Below the pieces are notes generated by a model. That model had not been told where the DNA came from and made no database searches. It saw only the letters and a list, made by a program, of their open reading frames with translations. Made by a program: the position numbers and the translations under genes. From Chloroflexota bacterium (GTDB lineage: Bacteria > Chloroflexota > Anaerolineae > Anaerolineales > E44-bin32), in contig JADFRG010000027.1 of NCBI GenBank assembly GCA_022561385.1, forward strand, positions 1-40,374: a DNA stretch of 40,374 nucleotides, given 5' to 3'. Positions 9,236 to 18,049 of this stretch are shown here, one piece after another (position 1 is the stretch's first letter; each line of letters starts with the position of its first letter).

Positions 9236-10532
9236 ATGTCAAACGGAGCGCAATCGCCAGATTCAGATCGAGGGCTCCGTGTGTTGGGATCGGCTCCCAG
9301 ATTCGCGGGCCGCCAGTTGCTGGCACTTGCCGTAGTTCTTCTCTTTTACCTCCTGATAGTTTCCCCTGACCTGAGTCCTTCGATTCATGGCATCGCTCCG
9401 GACGACGAGGCGAAGTACCTAGACAGCGGTAGGAGCCTGGTCGGACTTCAGCTGAGGGAACTGGCATGGGGCCCGCTAGTTTAAGTTTTGTATGCGCCAT
9501 TGCACCTGATATTCCGGAGTTCTCCAGACTGGTTTCTGTTGGAGGCATGGGCAGGTCGTATTTTGCAAATCGCCTTGGTCTGGATCAGCACCTTGCATCT
9601 AGCAAGCAAATTTAATGAGCACGTTCGCCTGTTCGTTGTGGCGGGCGTCATGTTCGTGTCAGTTGCATTCTTTTTTCTTGTCCGAAATTAAAGTGACGCG
9701 CTTTTCTCGAGCTTGTCCGCAATTGCGCTTGCTCAGCTCCTCTTGTTCCAAGAGAGATAGGAAGCTGAGAGATATTTGGATCGGATCTGCAGCCTTGGGA
9801 CTGGCAGCCCTCGCGAGAGTGGATGCCCTAGCCTGGATTGCCGCCTTTACATCAATTTCGATCGCAATCGGATTTAGAACCTACTCGATCGGCCAAATCA
9901 CGCTAGTAGCCATTGTGCCTGCAGTCGGCTTTGTGGCAGGCTTCGTAGCAATTTCTCGAATAGACAGCGGAAGCTTTGATGACAGCATTGGCAGTCTTGC
10001 ACCCAAGCTGTATCAGGCGTTTGAGCAGAATCAATCCGTTCTGACGGGCGGCAACGATGAGGCCGCCTATCGCCAGGCACGGAAATTATTTGGCACCCCG
10101 GACGACAACCAAGGTTCAGTATTCCGAGCGATCCTCAAGAATCCATCCGCCTTCTGGCTTCGTATTGTCACGAATTCTAAGAATCTCCCTAATCTTTACT
10201 TGTCTGCATTTGACAAACGTGTTGGACCGATGCTTTTGATATTTGCCGGTTTGGGCATTGTGGCTCTGATCCGGAGGGGTGCCTATGGAATGCTTGTGAT
10301 CTCAATGATATGGGCGCTTCCGTCTGCTTATTATTTGGGGTTTTTGTCGCGACACGTTGTAGCGACTGTGACCTATCTGCCCATAGTGTTTGCCTCGATA
10401 GGGTTCACTTACGCATTTCGTCGGGATCTTCCCCGCTCTGAGCTAACGGCCTACATCCTCGCAGGACTGTTGCTCAACGGGTACTCGTGGATTGATGACA
10501 AGCCCGCGTTCCTGGCGGCGGGCTCGTACTAA
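9236..10532 (+). pseudogene. Membrane glycosyltransferase (GT39/ArnT-like), decayed
   Basis: The frame from ATG 9236 gives a hydrophobic helix and the DDE-type motif of lipid-linked glycosyltransferases (GIAPDDEAKYLDSGRSL). It is cut by an in-frame TAA (9482-9484) in the middle of a conserved-looking run (LAWGPLV, stop, VLYAPLHLIFRSSPDWF). The same frame continues to 9691, then the coding sense passes briefly to another frame (LSAIALAQLLLFQER, about 9705-9765) and finally to a third (RKLRDIWIGSAALGLAALARVDA) that runs to 10532. That makes one nonsense change and at least two frameshifts. The C-terminal frame still looks like a multi-helix membrane protein. The gene sits between an intact and a broken femAB copy. 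Confidence 0.75.
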
Positions 10533-10563
10533 CGTTGCTGCTTGTTGTGATTTGGTTGCTCTG

Positions 10564-11108
10564 GCCGCGCCGCACGTGAACGCCTTTCCGCGAGGCAGCC
10601 GCACGTTGTAGCGCCACTTCTGCTTCATTCCCTGAAGCAGTGCCTCTTCATCTTGGAGCAGGTCGAGAACGAGGGTGTTACGGAATTGGACTTTGTCCTG
10701 CGACTTGCGCCAACCGGTGGCGCGCAACCCCCTCTCGACATCCTGACCCAGCCCATCGCCGTACGGGACCTTGGGATCGATCTTGAGCACCAGCGCCCCT
10801 TCTTTTCGAGGCGCATTGACCAGGTCAGCGAATACCGCACTGCGCAGATTCTCATTCCTCCAATCCAAGATGGGTCCTTTGGGAGAGTAGGCTAAGGCGA
10901 GTCCACCTGCAACCCGTCGTATCAAGAGCTGGGCAGCGGCAACGGCAGGGCCCGCGCTCTGGGCCCACGACAAACGCGTCGCTTGCCACCCGAAGGTCTC
11001 CTTCAACTCGCCCCAACTCCAGGACTGAAGCAAATGGGGCGCAGGCAATGACAAGTGCAGCGCATTCCTGGCCGTCGGGTCCGGGATTTGATGGTGAGTG
11101 AGGCTCAC
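10564..11108 (-). pseudogene. Second femAB copy, truncated and frameshifted
   Basis: The minus strand from a GTG at 11108 encodes a clear paralog of the protein at 8030-9106: PHLLQSWSWGELKETFGW, YSPKGPILDWRNENLRSA, LLQDEEALLQGMKQKWRYN. After KWRYNVRL one base is missing relative to the intact copy (CGGCTGCC against CGGCTTGCC), shifting the frame. Nucleotide similarity continues about 40 bases more (GGAAAGGCGTTCACGTGCGG) and then ends near 10564, next to the end of the decayed glycosyltransferase. The whole second GNAT half is gone, so the product cannot work. Divergence from the intact copy is considerable, so the duplication is older than the breakage. Confidence 0.85.
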
Positions 11109-11498
11109 TTTATGGTTCCGCCATGGGATCGGGGGGAACAGTTTTCAGCGCCTGCCTATCCTTCCCCGAACGCTCTATTCTGCCAGAGTCGGGCAAACTA
11201 TGACGCGGTATTTCAGTCGCCAATAATAGTTGCCAAGCGAAAGTACATCCACTTCAGGTCAACACTCGCTGCGGAAGTTTACGCCATTAATAATAATGAG
11301 TTGACCCAGTTGCGTAGGCGCCTTTATGCTTACTGATAAGAGCCGTTGATGTTCTTAGGGAGAAGTGCAGAGAGGGCCAGGCGGAGTCGTAAGTCGTGTC
11401 CTGCGTTATCAATCGCCCGTTGAATTCTAGAAAGTCGCAGAGCCTCTGCGGCGCCAGGCGACTCGTTCTGCAGTCCCGATTGCCGTTCGTTATAAGAT
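11109..11498. other. Gene-free stretch between femAB remnant and sulfatase paralog
   Basis: About 390 bases that are richer in A and T than the surroundings. Short open frames exist on both strands but none shows a family motif, a good start or codon structure. No tRNA-like fold or terminator hairpin was recognised. It may hold the promoter of the sulfatase gene at 11499. Confidence 0.5.
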
Positions 11499-13127
11499 GT
11501 GACTTCCCCAATGCCTGAGCGCATCTCATTCCGTTTATTGCCCTTTGTCACCATAATCCTGGTCGCCCTGTACCCAGTGATTGCTCTGGCCTCCGCAAAC
11601 GCAGACGAAGTCTCACTACAGCACATATCGAGATCACTCGTGGCGTCCGTCGTTCTGGCTATTCTGCTGCTGCTTCTGGTTCGTTCCGTCGCAGGAGATT
11701 GGGAAAAGGCGGCACTGATCAGTTCGGTCGCATTGCTACTGTTCTTTTCATATGGGCATCTGTATCAGCTAGTGAAGAGCAAGGAGATCATTGGCTTCGT
11801 TGTGGGTAGGCACCGATATTTGCTTCTCGTATGGATTGTCCTCCTGGCCACCTGGGCATGGGTTGTGCTCAGGGTTCTGAGGAACGTTCCGGCGTGGATC
11901 GGCATTTTCACCATCGCGGCTGCCGCGGCGATTGCCAATCCACTCTTCTCGCTTGTGGGCCGCGAGGCCGAAATCAGGGCCGCAAATGCACGCGGCGAGA
12001 ATCTTGCGTACGCATACGAATCAGTTCCAAGATCTGTGGGAAGAGATATCTACTATATTGTGCTGGACGGGTATGGGAGGCAGGATGTGCTCTCCCGGAT
12101 TTATGACCTCGACAACACCGACTTTATTGGCTTTCTGAAGAGCAGAGATTTCTATGTTGCCGAAAAGAGCCGGAGCAACTATGTTCAGACCGCGCTATCT
12201 CTTGCCTCCTCGATGAACCTCAATTACGTCAATGACCTCTCAGATACTCTCGGGGAGGATTCGACGAATCGGGGACCGCTGAATGCTCGCATCCACAATA
12301 ACTTTGCAATGGAGTTTCTGGAGCGCAACGGTTACCAATTGATGGCCTTCAATACAGGCCTGGTGGCCACATCAATCGAGGATGTGGATGTCTACCTGCC
12401 ATCAGAGGACAATCCGTACTTTCGCCCGTCCCTGCCTGCAACATGGTTGCTAAATCCGATTGAGGGCCTACTGCTAGAGACGACGGCGGTCTCGGGGCTG
12501 CTTGACCTCGCCACGCAACTCCGGGGTTCATTCGTCGGGGCGATTGCCGACCCGCTGTACGAAGTACATCGAGCCCGCATCACTTACACACTCGATGCCA
12601 TTTCCGAAGTGCCCGGAATGTCGGGCGATTTTTTCGTATTTGCACATGTCGTGGCACCCCATCCTCCCTTTGTTTTTGGCTCGATCGGAGAGCCGGTCAA
12701 TCCTGATCGCCCCTACGGCCTGTTCGATGGAAGTGATTTCTTGTCGGAGGGGGGAACGACTGAGGAGTACATTGCCGGATACCGCGACGAGCTTGTTTAC
12801 CTAAATACCCTGCTTGAAGACACCATTGACGAGATCCTCGCTCGGTCCGATCCCTCGCCAATCATCGTCCTACAGTCCGACCATGGCCCCGGAGCATTCC
12901 TGAATTGGGCATCTGCTTCACTCTCAGATCTTGAGGAACGGACATCGATACTGAACGCATACCATCTTCCCGACGGAGGCGTTGATGCACTCTATCCGTC
13001 GATCTCCCCAGTGAACTCGTTCCGAGTTATTTTTAACCATTATTTCGATGGAGATTTTCCCTTGCTCGAAGATCGCGCGTACTTCTCAAGCGCTAACCGT
13101 CCATATAGCTTCGTTCCCTTAGAATGA
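11499..13127 (+). CDS. Membrane-anchored sulfatase / LTA-synthase-like hydrolase (paralog)
   Basis: This product of up to 542 residues has the same plan as the gene at 513-2117: about five hydrophobic helices (residues 12-160), then an alkaline-phosphatase-superfamily domain. Motifs are DIYYIVLDGYGRQD, SNYVQTALSLASSMNL (candidate Thr nucleophile), HVVAPHPPFVFG, and PIIVLQSDHGPG, with YPSISPVNSFRVIFNHYF near the end. The paralogs share FFSYGHLYQ and GRHRYL in the membrane part. GTG at 11499 and ATG at 11511 are both possible starts, with no strong ribosome binding site; the ATG is more usual. It faces outward from the 2-11 kb region, opposite to its paralog. Likely role: modifying surface polymers; substrate unknown. 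Confidence 0.8.
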   Translation: MTSPMPERISFRLLPFVTIILVALYPVIALASANADEVSLQHISRSLVASVVLAILLLLLVRSVAGDWEKAALISSVALLLFFSYGHLYQLVKSKEIIGFVVGRHRYLLLVWIVLLATWAWVVLRVLRNVPAWIGIFTIAAAAAIANPLFSLVGREAEIRAANARGENLAYAYESVPRSVGRDIYYIVLDGYGRQDVLSRIYDLDNTDFIGFLKSRDFYVAEKSRSNYVQTALSLASSMNLNYVNDLSDTLGEDSTNRGPLNARIHNNFAMEFLERNGYQLMAFNTGLVATSIEDVDVYLPSEDNPYFRPSLPATWLLNPIEGLLLETTAVSGLLDLATQLRGSFVGAIADPLYEVHRARITYTLDAISEVPGMSGDFFVFAHVVAPHPPFVFGSIGEPVNPDRPYGLFDGSDFLSEGGTTEEYIAGYRDELVYLNTLLEDTIDEILARSDPSPIIVLQSDHGPGAFLNWASASLSDLEERTSILNAYHLPDGGVDALYPSISPVNSFRVIFNHYFDGDFPLLEDRAYFSSANRPYSFVPLE

Positions 13128-13208
13128 GAGATACCTGAGGTGAAATACTTGGCGTCATAGCGGCCGCGATGCTCGATAATGCACCGATACGCATCCGATC
13201 GAGAATAA

Positions 13209-13358
13209 TCTAGGCCCACGGCGGATGAAGGGGAATTCAAGATCTACCTTCCTGAGGCCTTATGCCTCAAGAGCAGCCAAGCTCGCGAGGCATTCGCTAA
13301 AACTCTCCAGCGTCTAAATTTCACACTCTACGCAAGAAACAATGGGAACCCGGTATAG
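13209..13358 (+). other. Start-less reading frame, possible gene scrap
   Basis: Between stop codons at 13206 and 13356 lies a 49-codon frame with protein-like character (ADEGEFKIYLPEALCLKSSQ, then AREAFAKTLQRLNFTLYARN). It has no ATG, GTG or TTG in a useful place and no recognised family. It may be the tail of a deleted gene or chance. A short hairpin (TGAGGC, loop, GCCTCA) lies inside it at 13253-13269. Confidence 0.25.
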
Positions 13359-13405
13359 TACTCGAAGTTGATTCAAGGCCAATTAATTGTAGACAACTAG
13401 CAGTC

Positions 13406-13810
13406 GTGATAGACTTCACCGGTTGGCCCGCAAACCGAGGTCAGAGAGGTTTCTTGACACTTGATTGGTTATTCATCGGGACAATTTTGGTGGTCGGGGC
13501 CGGCATGGCGGCCCTGCCCATCGCCCTCAACGTAATCATAGGCCCCCGAAAGCCGAATAAAACCAAATCAGAGACCTACGAGTGCGGCATCGAAACCGTC
13601 GGTGAGGCCTGGGTACAGCTCAAGGGTCAATACTATATCTTCGCCCTCATTTTCCTGATCTTTGATATCGAAGTGGTCTTTATGTTCCCCTGGGCCGTCG
13701 CCTACGACAGACTCGAGTTCTACATGGTGCTGGAGGGGGTGCTTTTCATCCTCATCCTGGCTGGAGGCCTCGTCTACGCGTGGCGCAAGGGGGCCCTCGA
13801 GTGGGTCTAG
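13406..13810 (+). CDS. nuoA: NADH-quinone oxidoreductase subunit A
   Basis: NuoA is a three-helix membrane subunit of complex I, next to NuoH and the quinone channel. The 134-residue frame shows the family core: a first helix, the loop NKTKSETYECGIETVGEA with the switch-loop Cys, then QYYIFALIFLIFDIEVVFMFPWA with the buried Asp and Glu, and a third helix. GTG at 13406 gives an N-terminus longer than usual; TTG at 13454 has AGAGAGG four to five bases upstream and starts nearer the family position, so the true start is uncertain. It opens a same-strand run of twelve genes. NuoB, C and D, which normally follow NuoA, are missing. Confidence 0.95.
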   Translation: MIDFTGWPANRGQRGFLTLDWLFIGTILVVGAGMAALPIALNVIIGPRKPNKTKSETYECGIETVGEAWVQLKGQYYIFALIFLIFDIEVVFMFPWAVAYDRLEFYMVLEGVLFILILAGGLVYAWRKGALEWV

Positions 13811-13867
13811 CCGCACAGGAAAGGCTCCAATGGCTGATGCCCATCAGCCGTTTGTTTTGATTCCGGA

Positions 13868-15064
13868 ATGAGCGATCCCTTCGTCACTATCGGCCAATTC
13901 ATCAAGGAGCTGCTGATCGGGCTTGGCCTGGAGGCGGCGCTCACAGCCGTGCTGCTGAGAATTGTTGGCGCCGCGGTATTGGGCGGCCTTGTTGGGGCCG
14001 CAGCCATTCTCACCATCTGGGCTGAGAGAAAGCTTTTGGCCAGGATCCAGGACCGCATCGGGCCCAACCGCGTGGGCCCGTACGGTTTGCTACAGAGCTT
14101 CGCCGACGTTCTCAAGCTCATTACAAAGGAATTCCTCATCCCGCGCGGCGCCGACCGGTACGTGTTCATAATGGCGCCGCTGGTCGTTGTGGCAGGCGTG
14201 ATCGGAATGTGGGCGGTCATGCCGCTTGCGCCCGGTCTGGTAGGGACCGAAATTAACGTCGGAGTGCTCTACGTGATCGCAATCGGCGCGATCGGGACGC
14301 TGGGGATCATGATGGCCGGGTTGTCCTCTAACAACAAGTACGCGCTGCTGGGCGCATTCCGCACGGTGGCCCAGATGCTCTCTTACACGGTCCCGATGCT
14401 CCTGACCTTGCTCATCCCGGTCATGTTGGCCGGCTCCATGGGTATGTCGACCATCGTCGAGGCGCAGAGCAGCGCCTGGTTCATCTTGCTCGCCCCGCTC
14501 GCCGCAATCATCTTTTTCATCTCTTCCCTCGCGGAGCTCGGCCGGACGCCTTTCGATCTGCAGGAAGCCGAATCCGAGATTGTGGCCGGCTTCCATATTG
14601 AGTATTCCGGCATGGGCTTCGGTATGTTTATGATGGCCGAGTTCGTACATGCCTTTACGATCTCCGCATTGTTCTCGGTGATCTTTCTTGGCGGCTGGCA
14701 GGGACCGGGAGTCGAAGCCTTTCCGCTGCTGGGGCTCTTCTACTTCATTCTGAAAACCGCGCTCATATACTTCGTAGTTATCTGGCTGCGCGGTACATTC
14801 CCCCGCCTTCGCATCGATCAGATGAACGCCTTCAACTGGAAATTTATCACGCCGCTGGCGCTGGTCGTGTTTATGGTCACCGCCATCCTGGACAAACTTG
14901 TGGTCCAAGCCGATTTCAACCGAACCGCGGTGCACCTGGGCTCAAATGCCATTATCGTGCTTGGCACGTTATTCCTCCTGCGCGCCTATGCGGCCTCGCA
15001 GCGCCGCCGAAAAGAGGTCGCCGATCGACCCCAAATCCAACATTCGGAGGCCGCCGGTGACTGA
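13868..15064 (+). CDS. nuoH: NADH-quinone oxidoreductase subunit H
   Basis: NuoH forms the quinone-binding channel at the joint of the two arms of complex I. The 398-residue product has about eight to nine helices. The signature loops are clear: [31 protein letters not shown] ([19 protein letters not shown]), and [20 protein letters not shown] followed by [19 protein letters not shown], which carry the acidic residues of the E-channel. It is longer than E. coli NuoH (325) at both ends, with a charged C-terminal tail. It starts 57 bases after nuoA and is followed directly by nuoJ; nuoI, usual between H and J, is absent. Confidence 0.97.
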   Translation: MSDPFVTIGQFIKELLIGLGLEAALTAVLLRIVGAAVLGGLVGAAAILTIWAERKLLARIQDRIGPNRVGPYGLLQSFADVLKLITKEFLIPRGADRYVFIMAPLVVVAGVIGMWAVMPLAPGLVGTEINVGVLYVIAIGAIGTLGIMMAGLSSNNKYALLGAFRTVAQMLSYTVPMLLTLLIPVMLAGSMGMSTIVEAQSSAWFILLAPLAAIIFFISSLAELGRTPFDLQEAESEIVAGFHIEYSGMGFGMFMMAEFVHAFTISALFSVIFLGGWQGPGVEAFPLLGLFYFILKTALIYFVVIWLRGTFPRLRIDQMNAFNWKFITPLALVVFMVTAILDKLVVQADFNRTAVHLGSNAIIVLGTLFLLRAYAASQRRRKEVADRPQIQHSEAAGD

Positions 15065-15082
15065 CAAGAGCTCCCTTCGAAT

Positions 15083-15595
15083 ATGACGCTCGCGCAGCTA
15101 ATCTTCCTCGCCGCGGCCGCGGTCACCCTCGTCGCGGCCATCATGGTGGTCACCTCGCCGCGCCTGATCCATGCCGGCTTGTGGTTGATCCTGTCCCTGG
15201 CGGGAATCGCGGTGTTATTCATCTTGTTAGACAACGGATTTCTGGCGGTGGTTCAGGTGGCCATCTATATCGATGCCATCGCAATTCTGATCATCATTGC
15301 TGTGATGCTCACGCGCGCGGTCATGTCGGATGCCGATCGACAGATCAATCGCATGGGGTTGGCCGCCGCCTTCGCCAGCTTGATCCTTCTGGCGGGTCTG
15401 CTGGCGATGGTCTTGCAGGTGCCCGCGGCTTCGCCCGCTCCGCTTGTGGAGGCGGAAGTGAACCTGGACGCGCTCGGAAGGGCGCTGGTCGACGTCGACG
15501 GGTTCATCTTGCCCTTCGAGGTGGCCTCCGTAATGCTGGTGGCAGCTCTGGTGGGCGCCATTCTGGTCGCAATGGCCCCCGCGCGAGGAGACTGA
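15083..15595 (+). CDS. nuoJ: NADH-quinone oxidoreductase subunit J
   Basis: NuoJ is the five-helix membrane subunit whose third helix carries the pi-bulge that gates proton movement. The 170-residue product fits in length and in the core [20 protein letters not shown]. Here position 64 is Asp (codon GAT, 15272-15274) where the family nearly always has Gly (motif YVGAI). That is one base away from Gly, so it could be a sequencing error or a true change. The stop overlaps the start of nuoK by one base (TGATG), indicating translational coupling. Confidence 0.95.
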   Translation: MTLAQLIFLAAAAVTLVAAIMVVTSPRLIHAGLWLILSLAGIAVLFILLDNGFLAVVQVAIYIDAIAILIIIAVMLTRAVMSDADRQINRMGLAAAFASLILLAGLLAMVLQVPAASPAPLVEAEVNLDALGRALVDVDGFILPFEVASVMLVAALVGAILVAMAPARGD

Positions 15596-15903
15596 TGGTT
15601 CCCCTGTCCTGGTACCTCATCCTGGCCGCTGCGCTTTTCGCAGTGGGAATCTTTGGAGTGCTCGCGCGTCGAAATGCGATCGCGATCCTGATGGGGATCG
15701 AGCTGATGCTAAATGCGGTCAATCTGAACCTGCTCGCCTTCTGGCGTTATCTCTGGTCGGACAACCTGACCGGGGTGGTATTTGTGATTATGGTGTTGGC
15801 AGTGGCCGCGGCCGAGGTCGCCGTGGGGCTGGCGCTTATCATTTCGATCTACCGCCGTCGATCCACAGTTGTGGCTGAAGAAATCGATTTACTTAAGTGG
15901 TAA
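15595..15903 (+). CDS. nuoK: NADH-quinone oxidoreductase subunit K
   Basis: NuoK is the small three-helix subunit between NuoJ and the antiporter-like subunits. The product has 102 residues, the usual length, with both functional membrane glutamates: Glu36 ([18 protein letters not shown]) and Glu74 ([16 protein letters not shown]). The ATG at 15595 has GAGGAG four bases upstream and overlaps the nuoJ stop. A longer open frame begins upstream inside nuoJ, but it has no meaning there. nuoL begins four bases after its stop. Confidence 0.97.
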   Translation: MVPLSWYLILAAALFAVGIFGVLARRNAIAILMGIELMLNAVNLNLLAFWRYLWSDNLTGVVFVIMVLAVAAAEVAVGLALIISIYRRRSTVVAEEIDLLKW

Positions 15904-15907
15904 CTGG

Positions 15908-18028
15908 ATGATAGAAATCATTTCCTGGCTCATCCCGCTCCCGCCGTTGCTGGCGTTTGGGCTGATCGTGCTTTTCGCCAACCGCAGCAATCGCGCCAGC
16001 CACACCCTGGCTATCGGCGCCATGTTGATCTCCTGGGCGCTTGCGATGAGCGTCTTCATCTCCGCCGTGTCGGGAGGTGAGCTGCCGGTCAGCACCGAGG
16101 TCGAGTGGCTTCCGACCGGTGACACCGCATTTAACATAGGCACCTGGATCGATCCGCTCACGGCCGTAACGCTATTTTTTGTCGCGTGGACCATGCTTGC
16201 GATTTTTGTCTATAGCGTGGGATACCACAATTACGGAAACGCGCGTGATCCCGAAGATCGGCCGGGTTTCCCGCCGCAAGCCGGCGGGATCGAGCCGATG
16301 TACGCACGCTTCTTTGCCTTTATCTCGCTCTTCGCCTTCGCGATGCTGGCGCTCGTCGTAACGGACAACCTGCTGGTGCTGTTCGTCGGCTGGGAGATCA
16401 TGGGCTTCTGTTCGTACCTGCTCATCGGCTTCTGGTACGGGAAAGACAGCGCCAAGGCCGCAATGGTCAAGGCCTTCATGACCACCCGCGTGGGCGACGT
16501 CTTCCTGCTGCTCGGACTGGCCTACCTGTATTCGCTGACCGGCACGCTGACGTACAGTGAAATCCTGTTAAATGCGGAAACTCTGGAACGGCTGGCGACC
16601 ACACCTTCGGTCCTGGGACCAGGGACCTCGGCCGCGGCGCTGATCGCGCTGCTCTTCTTCATCGGAACGGTGGGCAAGGCGGCCCAATGGCCGCTGCACA
16701 CCTGGCTGCCCGACGCGATGGAAGGACCCACTCCCGTTTCGGCCATGATCCACGCCGCGGCCATGGTCTCGGCCGGCATCTACCTCATCCTGCGCATCTT
16801 TCCATTGATCACCGCCGGCTGGCGCCACGGCGAGCCGCTACCTGACGTCATGGTCATCATCGCTTTCATCGGGGCCTTCACCGCGCTGTTCGCCGCGAGC
16901 CTGGCCATCGGTCAGAACGATATCAAGCGCGTGCTTGCTTACTCGACTATCTCACAACTCGGGTACATGGTGGCCGCGGTCGGGATGGGCGCGTTTGTGG
17001 CAGCCGCCTTCCACCTCATCACACACGCTTTCTTCAAGGCGCTGTTATTTCTTGGTTCGGGCTCGGTCATACACGGAGTCGAACATGGAGCGCACGAGAG
17101 CGGAGAACACATCGATCCCAATGATATGACCCACATGGGGGGACTGCGGAAAAAGATGCCGCTGACCTTCTGGACCTTCTTGATCGGCGGACTGACGTTA
17201 GCAGGCTTCCCGATTGTTACGGCCGGTTTCTGGTCGAAGGACGAGATCCTGGCCGAAGCCTACGGCACCAACCACCTGGCGATCTTCATCGTCCTGGCCC
17301 TGGCAGCCCTGCTCACCGCCTTTTACACCATGCGTCAGATCACGCTGACCTTCCTCGGCGAGCCCCGCTCGAAGGCGGCCGAACACGCAATCGAATCCAA
17401 ATGGACCATGACCGCCCCGCTGGCCATGCTTGCGTTATTCAGCCTGACGATTGGGTGGGCCGGGATTCCGAAAGGTTTTCCGGTTCTGTCTTCGTTTATT
17501 CCCAATTGGGTGCACGAATTTGTAGGCGCCACACTGCTCGAACCCGTCGAGAGTCTGGAGTTTAACGTCATTCCGCTGCTCGTATCGGTGGGCGTGGCGC
17601 TCGGCGGACTGCTGATCGGCTACCTGATGTATCGTCGCCAGGAAGCCGGCGCGCCCGACCCACTGGCCCGGCTTGGACGGGTCTATGTCTGGATCCAGAA
17701 CAAGTACTACTTCGACGAGCTTTACGACTTCCTGTTCGTGCGGCCCCTCTTCTGGATTGCCGAAACCTTCGTGTACCGGGGACTCGACCGCCGCGTCATT
17801 GACGGCACCTTGCACGGGGTGGCTGGATTGGCCGGAAGGCTGGGCGGCTTCCTGCGAAACAAGATCGATCTCCCGATCGTTAATCGATCGGGAGACTTTG
17901 TGGGCGAGGGGATTAAAACCGCGGGTTATCAGGGACGCGTCATTCAGACCGGGCGCGTCCAAGCCTATCTAATCGTTGGAATTATTTTTGCGGGAGCGAT
18001 GCTCTCGTACATCTTTTTCTTGTCGTAG
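15908..18028 (+). CDS. nuoL: NADH-quinone oxidoreductase subunit L, with enlarged lateral helix
   Basis: NuoL is the distal antiporter-like proton pump of complex I. From the ATG at 15908, four bases after nuoK, it has 706 residues, about 100 more than E. coli or Thermus NuoL. The pump residues are present: Glu163 (FVGWEIMGFCSYLLI), Lys257 (VGKAAQWPLHTWLPDAMEG), Lys377 (HAFFKALLFLGSG) and Lys444-Asp445 (GFWSKDEIL). The C-terminal part holds the lateral amphipathic helix (from YYFDELYDFLFVRPL). Between LAGRLGG and QTGRVQAY there are about 28 residues more than in ordinary NuoL (about 651-678). An extended lateral helix of this size is the described hallmark of complex I with a second NuoM, which this operon also has. 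Confidence 0.96.
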   Translation: MIEIISWLIPLPPLLAFGLIVLFANRSNRASHTLAIGAMLISWALAMSVFISAVSGGELPVSTEVEWLPTGDTAFNIGTWIDPLTAVTLFFVAWTMLAIFVYSVGYHNYGNARDPEDRPGFPPQAGGIEPMYARFFAFISLFAFAMLALVVTDNLLVLFVGWEIMGFCSYLLIGFWYGKDSAKAAMVKAFMTTRVGDVFLLLGLAYLYSLTGTLTYSEILLNAETLERLATTPSVLGPGTSAAALIALLFFIGTVGKAAQWPLHTWLPDAMEGPTPVSAMIHAAAMVSAGIYLILRIFPLITAGWRHGEPLPDVMVIIAFIGAFTALFAASLAIGQNDIKRVLAYSTISQLGYMVAAVGMGAFVAAAFHLITHAFFKALLFLGSGSVIHGVEHGAHESGEHIDPNDMTHMGGLRKKMPLTFWTFLIGGLTLAGFPIVTAGFWSKDEILAEAYGTNHLAIFIVLALAALLTAFYTMRQITLTFLGEPRSKAAEHAIESKWTMTAPLAMLALFSLTIGWAGIPKGFPVLSSFIPNWVHEFVGATLLEPVESLEFNVIPLLVSVGVALGGLLIGYLMYRRQEAGAPDPLARLGRVYVWIQNKYYFDELYDFLFVRPLFWIAETFVYRGLDRRVIDGTLHGVAGLAGRLGGFLRNKIDLPIVNRSGDFVGEGIKTAGYQGRVIQTGRVQAYLIVGIIFAGAMLSYIFFLS
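17870..17894. repeat. Perfect 10-bp inverted repeat inside nuoL
   Basis: CTCCCGATCG, loop TTAAT, then CGATCGGGAG. It lies within the codons for the extra lateral-helix segment (residues near DLPIVNRSGD). It could fold in mRNA or mark how the insert arose; there is no T run, so it is not a terminator. Confidence 0.8.
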
Positions 18029-18049
18029 ATGGATGGAAAATAATCACGC

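Noticed and set aside
13354..13359. TATAGT before nuoA as a -10 box
   Set aside because: No -35-like sequence lies at a usable distance, so it could not be supported as a promoter.
15181..15594. Long upstream extension of the nuoK frame inside nuoJ
   Set aside because: The NuoK family start is at 15595 with a good ribosome binding site; the upstream residues have no membrane or family pattern.
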